Below, piece by piece: positions 46,215-58,841 of a stretch of 64,000 nt of DNA. Position 1 is the stretch's first letter; the number at the start of each line of letters is the position of its first letter. The stretch spans positions 1-64,000 of the forward strand of contig JAXGGA010001654.1 of the NCBI GenBank assembly GCA_038373865.1, written 5' to 3'. The stretch comes from Uloborus plumipes (taxonomy: Eukaryota > Arthropoda > Arachnida > Araneae > Uloboridae). The translations under genes were made by a program, and so were the position numbers. A model generated the notes under the pieces. That model made no database searches. It was not told the DNA's origin and saw only the letters and a program-made list of their open reading frames with translations.

Positions 46215-46922
46215 AGGGTGTTCCAGTTTAACTAGCAAGACTTATTTTCGCAACCGTTCGTCCGGATGCATACTTCCAATTGCAAAAATGATCAAAATGA
46301 GATGCAGAGTGAAGACATCAAAAGTTTTAAACGGAAAAACAAATTTAGTGGGAAAAAAAATGAAATCTAACTTTTCATACGGACTCTAGGTCCCCTAACT
46401 AAGGTTTAGGGGGAAAAATATTTATTCAAAATAATTCCAGCACAAAAAATTTGAAAGTTATGCGATTAAAACTCGAAGATATATTAGAGTTTAAATTTGT
46501 AAAGTCTCGAGCAGAAAATGAGATCGGAAAGTATCGTCCTTTCAGTAGAATGACCGGTTGTCATTCTACAGAAGCCGCTATACTACCGTTAGCAGCTGTA
46601 TTATTTTCCCCCTTCAAAAGATGTTATGACAGCCAGTGTAAAGTGGTGTGAGTCACAAAACGCTGCGTTTCATACCTCTGTGAATATTCTGTGGTCGATT
46701 GTTTTTTATTTTTTTTTTTTTTAAGTTCTAGATTTCCCTAAATATAAGTTAGCGAACCTAAGATCCGTATAAAAAATACATTTCGTATTTTTTGACTTTT
46801 TTCGCTTCAAACTAACGTCTTAAATCTGCACTTCATTTTAAGCATTTTTCAATTGGAAGTATGCATTTAGAACAAGTGGTCGCGAAAATTTTAAGATCTT
46901 GCAAGTACAACCGGAACACCCT
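46215..46922. mobile_element. Palindromic MITE with AGGGTGTTCC ends
   Basis: Ends AGGGTGTTCC and GGAACACCCT, with inner blocks ATGCATACTTCCAATTG (46268) and its inverse CAATTGGAAGTATGCAT (about 46850). The arms are imperfect inverse copies. It lacks a coding region, and no clear target duplication is seen. Confidence 0.75.
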
Positions 46923-46980
46923 GTTTGAAAATGACCACAAACTCATTAAGATTCGTAATTGCGTTAACCAGTACGAGTGC

Positions 46981-47261
46981 AGTGTTTTTTAAATGGCGAC
47001 AAAACAAGAAAATCGTATCTTTTGTTATTTTTTAAACTTTTAATTATTTTTTTTAACACTCTTTTACAATATGCGTGACGTTCATCTGTTCTTGCAGTGC
47101 TTTGAGGGCATATCAATTTCTTTGTTTTTGTATCTCTACTACTAAAAGATATTTAAAAAAAAAAATCATAACAGCATCCATGTGGCAGTGATGACGGACC
47201 AGGACATACCGCACTCAAAAGAGAACCGTTCTTCTTGTTTTATCGCCATTTAAAAAATACT
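46981..47261. mobile_element. MITE with 30-bp inverted ends
   Basis: 46981-47010 (AGTGTTTTTTAAATGGCGAC...) matches the inverse of 47232-47261 at 28 of 30 positions. True outer ends may lie a little further out. Non-coding. Confidence 0.7.
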
Positions 47262-47282
47262 ATACTTTTATAGTGCCAACTC

Positions 47283-47475
47283 CGAAAGGTTGAGCTTTTA
47301 CCTTGATAATGTTTCCGCGTTTTTGGGTAGTAGGAAAAGGTAATTGCCTCGGATTTGAGTTGGAATAATTTTGCAAAGCTACTACGAAAGTAACCCAACT
47401 CAATTCAGTACCAATTATTCTTTCCTATTACCCGAAAAAGGGGAAATATTGTCTACGTCGGAGGTCAACTTACCA
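47283..47475. mobile_element. Imperfect palindromic MITE
   Basis: A left arm with CCGCGTTTTTGGGTAGTAGG and a right arm with CCTATTACCCGAAAAAGG face each other. Outer parts (GTTGAGCTTTTACC / GGAGGTCAACTT) also pair weakly. Boundaries are approximate. Confidence 0.5.
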
Positions 47476-47556
47476 GAGTAGAGCTGTATTTGCTCCTGCT
47501 TAGCACACTTTCAAATCTTGAAGAGTTAGTGGTTATTTTCATATATTACTCACCGT

Positions 47557-47757
47557 TGTGAAGTTTTAATCCAACGTTAAAAAAGCACAAATATACAGGT
47601 ATACTGCAGATACGTGTTTCGGGGCTACCGGATGATTCTTCATCCTAAAGCTCACACTTCATGCATTGAAACATGGGTTCCTTGTAGCCCCGAAACACGT
47701 GTCTGTAGTATACCTGTATATTTGTGCTTTTTTAACGTTGGATTAAATCTTCACATC
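47557..47757. mobile_element. Inverted-repeat unit, possibly Penelope-like end
   Basis: Arms of about 80 bases, 47557-47636 and 47677-47757, share TTTAATCCAACGTTAAAAAA, CACAAATATACAGGTATACT and CACGTGTTTCGGGGCTAC (inverted). A direct repeat, ATTACTCACCGTT, lies just outside the left arm (47544-47556) and again at 47784-47796. The CGTGTTTCGGGGCTAC ... GTAGCCCCGAAACACG arrangement reminds me of Penelope-like element termini in arthropods. That is recollection only. Confidence 0.5.
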
Positions 47758-47891
47758 AATCGCACAAAGGTATTTTTTTATTCATTACTCACCGTTATAC
47801 GTGCCATACCTTTGGATTTATGGCGTCTTGAAAGCGACTAAATCATTTGCAGTAACTCTGTATTTCTTACTTTCATGACGTTTAAACTTAC

Positions 47892-48107
47892 AGAGAGGAT
47901 GTGTCTAGAAACCTTGGCTGAATTTCCACGTCTCTTGGATCGGGCGGAGGGGGCAGAGGTTCATCACTAACGGTCACTATTTCAGGCCCTTGAGAAACGG
48001 GGGGAGGAGGCAAGGGGAGTTCAGGAGACGATGGGCAACCTTGTTCTCCACAACAGGAAGAACGAGGGCTTGATGAAGAAAGTTTGCTTGAACTTTTTAC
48101 ATCAATC
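47892..48107 (-). CDS. Shroom: Shroom exon 3 (proline-rich)
   Basis: Residues about 160-232, phase 2 on both sides. It reads KIDVKSSSKLSSSSPRSSCC, then SPELPLPPPPVSQGPEIVTV, then DEPLPPPPDPRDVEIQPRFL. The two LPPPP blocks suggest EVH1/SH3- or profilin-type ligands, as is usual for actin-linked scaffold proteins. Acceptor ATATTTTTAG, donor CTGTAAGT. This exon does not begin with ATG. Confidence 0.85.
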
Positions 48108-48975
48108 CTAAAAATATGCGAAACGATGGTTATGCCATGAGACTTTGTGTTTTATTATGGATTTTTTAATATAGTGAAAAGAAAAAAAAAAGATTTTATG
48201 AAATTTTAGTCAAACCGGGGGTGGAGGTTGTATTGCGCAGGTAAAAATTTTTTGGGGATGTTTTTTGGTGACTTTCAATCTTTTTTTAGGAAGGGGCTTT
48301 CTATGTTTTCTTCATTTTTGGGGGGGGGGGGGGTCCGTAGCATATGAGGAGGTTGCGCCTTTGCTCACGGAAGGGCAGGCAATCCTGACGAATTGAAGTA
48401 CATGACATAAACAAAGTGTCAAGTATGCATATTTGGAGAATAAAATGAAAGAAACAACTGGTACATTATTGCAGCGGTTTCCAAACATTTTAAGCAATTG
48501 AATTCTTAGTGCTTCACATTTACTTCAAAGAACCCCATTCTTGTTAATTATCTGTAAGTCAAATGCTTATTATTCTCTCTATCATAATTACTTTCTTCTA
48601 TGCAGAAGAAACTTGGGGAGGAAAGTTGAGCTAGGGTTCCGCGGAACATTGCTTCATTATTGAATTGAACAAATAACACACCTTTGTTATGCTGTCATAA
48701 AGCATAAAACCAATTTGAACAGTTGGCATATAATTGACCTTTTCAGGTACCAAAAATCTCAAGGTGAGGGCGGCTTATTTTCATCAGACCCTCCTCCCCC
48801 TTTGGAGTTTTCTTGCCTTTTAGGTCTATACTATATTCTCAAGCAACTGTGATTATGGACTGCACATTATACGACTATTTGTTACTATATTACGATTGTG
48901 TGATATTATATTACTATCACTAATTCGATAAATTAAAAAAATAAACAATCTCATAGAGATTTTTTATTAGGTATA

Positions 48976-49131
48976 CAATGGAACCCCGACTTTACGTTCC
49001 TCAGGATACCGGGTGAAAAAAAAAGTAAATTCGGGAAAAACATAGAAAGCACCTGCTGAAGGGACCTGCTGAAAAAAACGTAAATTTGGGGGGAAACGTA
49101 GATTCGGGGACGTAAAATCGGGGTTTAACTG
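48976..49131. mobile_element. Tigger-type MITE (156 bp)
   Basis: Left end CAATGGAACCCCGACTTTAC; right end, inverse, CAGTTAAACCCCGATTTTAC. Flanked by TA (48974-48975, 49132-49133). Non-coding. Confidence 0.85.
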
Positions 49132-49238
49132 TATGATAATTATTTTAAAAGGAAAAATTATTTATAAAGCGAGAGTAAATTTTAAAAAGTTACTAAATAA
49201 ATTAACAAATAGTGAAAACAAATAGATAAATATTGAGA

Positions 49239-49422
49239 CTCTGATAAGTTGAGGCTTGACAATGTTTACTGATTTTTGGGCTCATAGGGATGGGTAGTTG
49301 AGGTATGTTTCTTTTTGTAGTAGTTATTCCAACTCAAATCCGCGTCAATAACAGTTCCCTTTTTTACTAAATGCCTCAAAAAGAGTCCAACATAGGCAAG
49401 GTCAAGCCTCAACTTATCAGAG
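49239..49422. mobile_element. MITE with perfect 22-bp inverted ends
   Basis: 49239-49260 (CTCTGATAAGTTGAGGCTTG..) is the exact inverse of 49401-49422. Total length about 184 bases. The target duplication is not clear. Non-coding. Confidence 0.75.
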
Positions 49423-49952
49423 CCACATTTTTGGTCTCATGTTGTATTAATATAGCCGGTGGACACAGGTTAAAACGATAATTAACAAAACATTAAAGAC
49501 ATACCGTTAGGATACTTTTTAAATTATGCACAATGCCAACTTAAAAGCTTCAGATTGGTTAAAAAGAAGTTTACACAATCTATGTTATTCAACTATTTTC
49601 ACACATTGAAAACAAAAAGTTTTTCAAAAGAAACTTTCTTGTTGCATATTTTAACTACACAATTTTAATTGGTAATTTGCAGCGTACCATTAAAGAGCTT
49701 TCAATCAACAGCAGGGGCAAAGGTAATCATTTACAATTCATGCTATACACCTTTTAAAAATTAAAGTCAAACTCAGCAAAGCAATTTTAAAACTTTGATT
49801 GATCAGACAACATTTAGCACCTCTTCCCGGACTCTGATGACCGATTTATCACTCATGACATTTTAATGACCTCTGTTATTCATCACTTTTGAATTAGCTG
49901 AAAAGATATGCTTGAATTAAATACTTAAAGGAAATTTTTATGATTAACTTAC

Positions 49953-50249
49953 TTAAGTTCTCCTAACTGCTTATCTAACTCACTATTCTCAGTTTCCTCC
50001 CCATTCATCACCACTACCACTTCTGGTGGTGGAGTGACGGGGGGTGGAGGAGGGGGTGGTCGCTTGGGAGGCTGTTTGGGAGGCGGAGGTGGTGCAGGAC
50101 GTCTCTTGTGTTTTGATTTCTCACTAGCTTGGACCAGAGTGACGCCATCTGGTGTCATCACTTTAACAGAGGCGGTTTCATTTGAGTGGTGTACCTCTTT
50201 CAGCTGCACCTTTCGAGGAGACTTATGAGCTTTGAAATAATGCATGTTA
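49953..50249 (-). CDS. Shroom: Shroom exon 2 (basic and polyproline)
   Basis: Residues about 61-160, phase 2 on both sides. It reads NMHYFKAHKSPRKVQLKEV, then KSKHKRRPAPPPPPKQPPKR and PPPPPPPVTPPPEVVVV (residues about 112-141). On the + strand the polyproline shows as GGTGG-rich sequence and produces a glycine-rich shadow frame. The basic cluster before the prolines and the long polyproline fit an actin-regulating scaffold. Acceptor TTATTTCAG, donor GTAAGT. The Met at 50243-50245 could also serve as a start for a shorter isoform. Confidence 0.85.
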
Positions 50250-53200
50250 CTGAAATAAGAAAAGAAGTTCAGAATTAGAAAATCATATAACAGGGTCTAC
50301 AGCTCAGCGAGATCAAGTAAAGTGGAAAAATGCTTCAAGGCTCTTTGGAAAAATTCTCAAAGTAAAATTACAAAAATAAGGGTTGACGTGAATAGTGAAT
50401 TAATTTTTGAAGCTCGTCAATTTGAAGTTGCAAAAAAATTTACGTGTTTTTACATAAAAGCTTGATTTCATACCTGTACACAATCACTTTCGTTGAATGT
50501 CATTTCGTCCAGAAGTTCAGTGATATTACACATAACGGAAAAAAAAAAGACTCCTTATAAACCCGAAACTTGAGACTGCAATATTTACTGGCATTTATGC
50601 ATGTAACATTGATTTCGACTTTTAATATTCATGGTGGTTAGATCCATTCTCTTTCCTCTTATACAAGAAAACAGGGTTGAATAAAGAGTCTCAGGATAAA
50701 TTCAAAAATATATAAAAAACGTCAACATAATTCAAGTGAATCAAGCTAATGATTGATCACAAGAAATCAGTCTTCTTGAAATATTAATGGGAAAAAATGA
50801 GAAGCTATTAAAATGCCATGAATTTGTATATCGATGAATTGAGAATGCCAATCAATTGATAAGTGTAGAGCTCACGATCAGGCAGCAATAAATTGAGGGA
50901 TGACGGTCTGATGTGCTGCGAAGAGTAGGCAACAAAACATTTAACGCGAAAGAAATTGAACGCGATGAATCAGGGAATATTTTTTAAATTTAATTTTAAA
51001 AAAAATTCAACACTGTTACACAACTTAATGCTTTCCGTGTTACATCGTTACCTCATTGGCGCCTGTTCAACATTTTTCGGGAGAGAATCTCAATTTTGGC
51101 ATGCAGTTTTGGCATTCTCATCATATGCGTTGGTTAGTTGAACTATATTCATTTCGGCATGGTAGGAATAATTAGAACGCATACGAAGTAGAAACTAAAT
51201 TGATGCTGAACCCAGGACAACATTATTTCTACTAACATAAGTATTCGCTCTTTTTTAACCAATCAGTCCTCGTTCGAATAAGAACGAACTGTGCTTTAAC
51301 GTAGCACATTCGATTCTTTATATCCAAAGGCGGAAGAAACTGTCATCGGAATATGAGGATTTGATTTTTAGTAAAAGGATAAAATTACTCTGATAGACAT
51401 CTACTTTCCTTGTCAACAGCCCCGTTGTTTGCATTCGGTTCTTTCTGAAGTCCCAGTAGACAGAAGGGATGGTTTGGTATAGGAAGGTCAAAGGGTACCA
51501 AGATTAGATTTTATACTAGGAACTGAAAGGACGGCAGGTTGACAGACAGCACTGTGTGATACAAAAACAGCTACACTGTATGTTATTATGAAGGGGAAAA
51601 AAGGAGCAAGCACAGGTTTAAAAAATCGAGACTTTAGATATGCCATCATAGTTTTGCATAATGACATATTGAAGCCTAGCCACCTAATAGCCTTAATCTG
51701 GAGTCGAAGTGAGAAATTTGAGTCATCTCCCGTCACAAGTGATTGAACCTATCTTAAAGATTCTACGAAATTGGCTCGGAAAAAAATATTGGATCACATC
51801 TTTTTCTGGGGATATATACTATCCACATATTCTTTTGAGTTTATAGGAAAATACAAATAAAAGTGTACCGTCTTAAGCGACAAAACATCAAGCGATTGAG
51901 AAAATGGGGGGGGGGGGAGGGAATTGATGAACCGTAGGAACAGGGAGGCAATTAAAATAGTTTATACAACCATAAATTGGAAGTCATGGTTTGATTAGTG
52001 ATTTCATGCCTAAATTAGAGAGTATAAAGCCACGAAGTACTACCTTTATTTTTCATTGTTAGCTTACTAGATTGAGAGGCAGAGTAATTTTAAGTATGGT
52101 ATTTAAAGAAAATATCAGTGACATGAGGTAATTGTTGGCGAGTTCAGATATTATTCAAAAGTTGTGTCTGAACCCATACACCACAGTTAGCTTGTATTTT
52201 TGAAACGAAACAGTTATATTGCGTCACAGACGTAACTCGGCCTTTACAAGTGAGGAAAAAAAAGGAAAGACAAAATTTTTGCTGAAAAAGCAAGTTTGAA
52301 AAGTAGGAGGGCAAGTGTCCCCCCCCCCTTGTTCCCGTCAAATTACGCCCACGCATTAAGATATCAACAGAAAAAAAGAAGAAAACTAAAGTTTCAAAAA
52401 AGGAATGACGGGTAGATAGATTAATAACATTCATAACGACATTTTTATTCATAATGACAATTGGTCGCATTATTTATTAAAGCAAAAGTAGTATAATCGT
52501 TTCAAAATGCAAATCAATTCTACCTTCTATTAAAATTTCTGAAACGTTCTTACAGAAAAAACACTTAAAAATGTTTTACTTAAATAAGAAACGATAGTAA
52601 AATAATTCACTATAACATATCGATACTGCATTTCATTACTTGTATTCATTTGCCGTTTTTTTGATAAACTTTTAAGACTTAATGTGTATTTATTTAAAAG
52701 TAATTTCTAATAAGTTTTGGTTGATCACTCAGTATTCAAAGAAAAGTAAGTCAATGAGGTGTTTAAATTTTATATCTATTCTTTTAAGGATTCACTGAAT
52801 AACTCGTGTATACTGGTGTATTTTTATTAAAAATATTTTTCAATAAAATATGAGTAATGTGATTATTTAGTCAGTATTTAAAAGAAATCAAAGTAAATAA
52901 GTGCCTACCAATCAATTCATTATTAATTTACATCGGCTGTAAGAATAAATATCAATCATTTTAATGATTCATCTGAATACCTGAATCTATTATTTAGAAC
53001 ATTTAATTTCAGTACAACGACTAAAACTCTTTTTAAATTTTAAATATCTTAATAAAATACTTTACTGTAAGCAAGAGACTATTTCAGAGTCATTATCCAT
53101 TATCGGATTCAATTTATTCTTGACAGATGTAAATAACAGACGAATTGAGCAATTTCAAAATCATACTGCGTGTAGAAACAACTTATTATGCAGTAGATGA

Positions 53201-54079
53201 TTACGAGTGTTAATTAACGCTATAATTGGATTAAATCAGTCCATGATATTCTCCCTAACGCACGAATTAATCCTCTGTAATGCTTAAAATGCATTGATGA
53301 CAGTTTAAACAGAAAGCTTTCAGATTATGCCGCCGTAATTACGAATTGATGAGACAGTTAGTCATCGCCGATGTTAGTTTGGGGACATATTAACTACTAT
53401 TGGTATGAAGTTAAAAATTTATACACAGGTGCAACTAAAATACTGCATCAGAAAATTCGATAGGGTGAACACAAGTTATTCCTGATTAAAAAATTAAACC
53501 ATCCATTTCGGGACAAAACTGCTCAAGTAGGAGTTTTAATTGTTTGTGAATGTTTAATCACTTATGATTCAAGGCCTATGGAACCTGCTTTTAAAACTTT
53601 CAGTGGTAAATTCTGTTCCGGGGCATTTCTTGATCAATTCTGAGGTAATTAGTGATAAACTTGTTTCTTTTTTTTTCTTTTTTGAGGTAATATTTTTTTT
53701 AATTGGTTATACAACAACAATTTGTAAATAATACATCAGGTGGAATAAATAAACCCACAAGTGTTATACTTAAGTATGCAGTAAAAAAGTATATTTTTTT
53801 AAGGGACAGGGGAGGGGATAAAAAAGAAATTCTGTCGCGTGAGAATGAAAAGAGTGACGCATCTTTGTGGCTCTTCACTCACTGTCCCGAAAGGAAGTAC
53901 AATAAACCAGACAATAAACTCCCGATCATCCGTGGTTTGATTATCCGAGAGTCTTTCACACTTTTGTTTTTCTTTTTACGGTGATAATTTACTGAATGCA
54001 GAAAAATAAGATTGCGTTATTGGTCATTTTTAGCTTCTACAGATATTTTTTACAGTCTATATAATTAGTTTTAGTTATA

Positions 54080-55625
54080 CACTGCTCAGAACAATTAGGG
54101 GAGCAAGCAAACAAGTGAAGAAAACCGTGCAAGACAGCAACGGATTGGCATACAATGGATAGTACACGTGTATCAATACGCAATACATAAAAAAAAAGAC
54201 CTAAAAACTTGGGAATTAATCTTTAATTCTTTGAAAATGAGGAAAAACCATGAAAAGGTGATTTTGGGCAACATTTTGGTTACATGTAAAAGATAACAAA
54301 AAGGTACTGTTTAGACATGATGCATGAGTTTTAATTAGGCGTGTGGTCTCCTTGAACAGCTAAGACTGCACACCTGTTTGGCATGGATGCGATAAGGTTA
54401 GGGGTATGAATTTGGGGAATACTGTTCCACTCCTCAAGAAGTGCAATTTTCAAGTCTCGGACAGTAACAGGCGACCTTGGTCGCGCAGCAATGTATCGTC
54501 CGAGCATGTCCCAAACATGATTGATTATATTCAGGTCAGTAGAGCACACTGACCATTCCATATGCTGCATTTTTTCAGCTTCAAGCATGTTCTCTATCAG
54601 ACGAGCTCTTTGCATCGTCCTTTCAAAACAAAGGAATCTCCAATAACTCCAGCGTAAGGGATGACATGAGGTCTCAGTATTTCGTCTGCATACCTTCGGC
54701 CCGTCAAAGTGCCATTCCAAATGATATGCAGGTCCGTACGTTCGCCTATGCTTATTCCACCCCATACCATCCAACCAGCTCGTATGTATTGTCACCTTTC
54801 ACGAACGAATGCGGGGTTATTTCGAGTGCCCGTCCCTCCATACCAGAACACGTCCGGTGTCACTCTCCAGACTGAATTGAGGCTGAACAGTAAACAGCAC
54901 TTGCGTCCAATCATGTTGCTCCCAATCTCGTTTTTCACAGCCCGTCTTCTTCGGGCCACACAGTGCCGTGGGGTCAACGAAATGCAGACCATTGGCCTAC
55001 GTGCATAGAACCCTCCCTTATGAAGCCCATTACGTACTGTTTGGCTGGACACCCTTCGTCCTATTGCCAAGAGCAACTGCCTTTGCAGATGCGTAGAATT
55101 CTCTATTCTGTTTCTACTGGCTGTTAACCGTATATACCGGTCATCGGTTGCTGTAGTGGCGCGTGGCCGACCTTGTCCTGATCGACGTCTAACATTTCCT
55201 GTTACTGGGAATCGATTCCACAGCTTTGCAACACTTCTGACGACTCCAACATCTTCTGCGACACTACGTTGTGTTTGCCCGGATTCCAGCCTGCCTATAA
55301 CAAGCCATGGCATGGATTCCGGTAAATCACGTTGTTGAGACATTTTCAAGTAACCTTGTCTCCAAAATAAAAATGTAAAAAACCTACTGCGCAATCGAAT
55401 TTCACGGTTGCGGCAATAAAACGGACGTTTCTGAAACATGGCGATTTCTGCACTTATCCTCTTTTTCTGGTTTTTGATGTCATTAACTTAATTTGTTCAC
55501 AAAATTTTTTTATTCCGTTTCCTAGTTGGCTTTAAATTAAGAATGATTCATTTTATGTTACTTATCGGTATATTTTTGCGTAATTTTGTTAAAACCATGT
55601 GCTCCCCTAATTGTTTTGAGCAGTG
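54080..55625. mobile_element. Tc1-like transposon (1.5 kb), inactive
   Basis: Ends CACTGCTCAGAACAATTAGG and (inverse) CACTGCTCAAAACAATTAGG, each followed by GGAGCA, and flanked by TA (54078-54079, 55626-55627). It contains a broken transposase on the - strand. It inserted into a Tigger-like MITE. Confidence 0.95.
54331..55343 (-). pseudogene. Tc1 transposase pseudogene
   Basis: ATG at 55341-55343 opens MSQQRDLPESMPWLVIGRLE, then GQTQRSVAEDVGVVRSVAKL, a paired-like HTH. It continues through RRRSGQGRPRATT (GRPR AT-hook) and KGGFYARRPMV. The first catalytic region is damaged (expected F(S/T)DESRF reads as FSLNSVWRV). A frameshift follows near 54790. The second half reads WNGTL-like sequence out of frame, then EWSVCSTDLNIINHVWDMLG, where the second Asp remains, and ends VLAVQGDHTPN. 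It spans about 338 codons, full length, with several frameshifts. The + strand frames over it are shadows. Confidence 0.92.
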
Positions 55626-58600
55626 TAGTTTAAATGTATGTGTTGCGTTGTTGACTTTTTTTAGCTTCTGCATATACTAGTCTCGCTTTTTACGTATTTT
55701 TCGGATTATCCGCGGTATCCGCTTATTTGCGGTTACTGTGCCATCCTAATCCACGGATAATCGGGAGTTTATTGTATTTTCTCTATTAGAATACTTAATT
55801 TGAGGTCTACAATCGAGTTGGACCCTTTCGTACCCCAGGTACAACCTTACTTCAAGTGTTTACTATCAGAAAATATTCGAAGGCAAATCGCCGCAATTAA
55901 TCCAACATTATTCAACAGCTTATTTCAACAGTGTACCAAAACCAGAAAATAGTCGAAGGCTAATCCCCGCGAGAGGCAGCCTTGCCTTCTGCATGGCTAA
56001 TCAAAATGTGGGGTTTAAGGACAGGGCCGCTGTGTCGCCGCTAAAAAATCCTTCCGCATGTAAAAACAGCTCAGCCAACTAACGAGCTCTGTAATTTGCA
56101 GAAAGAAGTGGAAAAGAAAATTTCTATCGCCGCGGCTAAAAACAAACTCTTGACTTGGCACATCCTATCAGAAAATTCCACCTCCGAGGTACCATGGTCG
56201 GAGGAAAAAAAGACATTTTGACATATTCCACCCTTCCCCCACGGTGCATTCTATCCATCTTTTGTTCCAGCCGGCTACTGCTCTTTTCCTTTTTTAAAAA
56301 AAAGAAGAAAGTAAAATATACATTTTTTTTTAACCTGCAGACACTGTGTGTACTTCTATTTCCAGACGAGCCAGCTAAACAAGAATTAGGTTTGGAAAAT
56401 GAATCTAATTTTAGAATCCTTTGTGAGTGAAGTTTTTTGGCAGTACTTGGTGTGTGAGATTAAAAGATTCATACAACAGTGTCTGAAATAATATAAAAAG
56501 GCACAAAAAAAAAGTACAAAAGCGGTTTTTTTCCCCTTTAAGGCTTTTTCCCGCTAGAACATTTCAAAAAAGATGAAGAATTCACACAATAGCTTCATGA
56601 TAAAAACGTAACTGAGTAGACATAAGGTTTAAAGGCATTGAATTTTGTTGTGAATGCCATTTTCTGCATTCTGAAACAAAACAATCTCTACGGGTAGAAT
56701 GAAAAGTTAACAATACTTGCTCACTTTGGGATTAAAAAAAAGAGAGATTTTTTTTCCTCAAAAATGTTCTAATGTTAGAAAGAGACTAATGCTTCGTGTT
56801 TATGAAATAATGACTTTTTCAGAAACGTTAATATGCAAACCATTTTTTGGTATGAATATATCCAATTTCTGTATAAATAAGAGGTTTAAAATTTTTCGAT
56901 AATATCGTAAGATGGTAACTTTAGCGGATGTTACACTAGGAATAATACGAGCGCAACTTACTCGTAAAAAATCAGTGATACTTTTTCTTGTATGAAAATG
57001 AGTGAAAAATTATGAACTTACTCGTGAGCATGAAAATGTATCGATTAACAACACTGGTGTGAAGTAAATTCAATGTAAAAAACACAAGAAAAATTCACAG
57101 TTAAAATCTTTGCCCCTAATTCTTTTGAACTTAAAAAATAAATAAATTAATTAATAAAGAAGAGAAAAAAAGCATTTTTAAGTAATAAGCTAAAAAGCTC
57201 TTGTTTTTTCGCAATGAACTTTCACTTTTAATCAGCAACATGTTGAAGTATTATAGCTAACAATGCGCGTTTGAACTACCTGTATACAATTTTTATTGAA
57301 ACAACGAATATTTTCTTGTGTTTCGTTCATGATAAAACCCAAATCGCAGTTAACTCTAAGTAATGCAAAAAATATTACTGATTTTCTAAAAATGGAAAAA
57401 AAAAAAAATTCTATTAATTTAGTTTTTTTGATAATGGATTAGTTTTTTAGATATTCGGCATACCTAAACCGAAAAGCTCTCGTTTAAAAAAAAGTTTTCT
57501 TCGAAACAAACAAACGTCTTTGTTGATAACAAACATAAAACTAGATGGACGTACCAAAAAATCAGTATTCATCATCTTCTATTTTTAAAGTACAATTAAA
57601 TATTTTTATCGTAACGCCTTAATTTTTTTAAATAAATTTATTTAGGCAAACAAATGTATTTTTTCGAAAAAAAAAATTCAGTCTTCTTCTCTCTTTTTCT
57701 TCCAGACTATTTTTTCATACAAGTAACTCCAAATGCAAGAAAAAACAAACCGAAATAAATAAATTAATAAATACCTTTTCCTATTGACTTAGCATAAACC
57801 TAGGCAAAATGCCAGAATGAGTTAGATGTTGAAAACCGAGTTTCACAAAGTAACAGAAAAGTTTATTCTTCTTCGAAACGATTTTCGTTAAGTAGGGATA
57901 TTTTATTTTTACTCTTTATTTCCATTATTATTGTTATCTTCGCCTTGAAGACTAGTTTACCAATGATTCAAAAATAAAACTACTTTCGTTTTGTTTCATA
58001 AGAGAATTTAGTTTTCTGATAAATTGACTACTGTTTTGAATTACAAAAATCTTTAAAAAAAAATGTTTGCTTATTGTTTAAGTTAGACGATATGGAATAA
58101 GAGAGTCAACTCATGCTAGAACGAATTTTAGAAATTTCATGCGTGAATATAGGATCTATCAACTTTGATAGAATTTTATATTCATTTCTTTCTCTTTAAT
58201 TACATTTACTAGGAACCAGATAAACATCGACAAGATTCCTCTGTTCTATAAACATTTAATGAATTTGACTTTCATAAAAAAAATTCGAATAATAATTCTT
58301 AGCTGTATTTCTTGGAACGATAAAATAAAATAAATTTTCTTTTTCATAAATTAATAATGATACAGAACACAGCAACACACTATCAGTTGAAGCAAAAAAA
58401 AAAAACTTTTAAAAAACTAAATATGCTTTGCGAGTAAAATTAAAATTAATAAATACAAAATGTTCGGAATATAAAATTATGATCTCGGCGCACATTTCCC
58501 AAACAAATTAAATTTCAAAAGAGCAATTATGATATACTTAATGTTAAAGTCAATTTTATAGGGGAACTACTCAATCCATTTATTATTTTTAATGTAAAAT

Positions 58601-58841
58601 TTCAATAGTATTTCTTTTTCACCAATCAGGGTATGTTTGTTTTTGAAAAATAGGAAAATTTTCACTACTTGGAACTATTTTACATTTTTAAAAGTTAAAT
58701 AAGGTTTAGAATTTGATACACTTACTCCGGTAGATTAGACTCACCAGAGAAAAATCGTATGAAACTGATATTGATAATGGAATTCATTTGTTGTTTGAAT
58801 TGATAATTGTGAAAAGCCAGAAATTGGGGGATATCATAAGT

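Larger units (their letters stand above)
45656..47891 (-). other. Shroom intron 3 with MITE cluster
   Basis: Phase-2 intron of 2.2 kb. 45656-46214 shows nothing notable. 46215-47796 is a run of four palindromic elements listed separately. Confidence 0.7.
48108..49952 (-). other. Shroom intron 2
   Basis: Phase-2 intron of 1.8 kb. It contains two MITEs (48976-49131, 49239-49422), a G run near 48321-48334, and otherwise AT-rich sequence without recognisable features. Confidence 0.7.
53912..55774. mobile_element. Tigger-like MITE interrupted by Tc1
   Basis: Left end CAATAAACTCCCGATCATCC; right end, inverse, CAATAAACTCCCGATTATCC, followed by TA (55775-55776). Removing the Tc1 element and one TA leaves about 315 bases homologous to 38840-39126. 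The element was therefore present before the Tc1 insertion. Confidence 0.85.

Noticed and set aside
50034..50228. Glycine-rich + strand frame
   Set aside because: It is the antisense of the Shroom polyproline exon.
54666..55338. Several + strand frames of 60-99 residues
   Set aside because: They are antisense shadows of the second Tc1 transposase.
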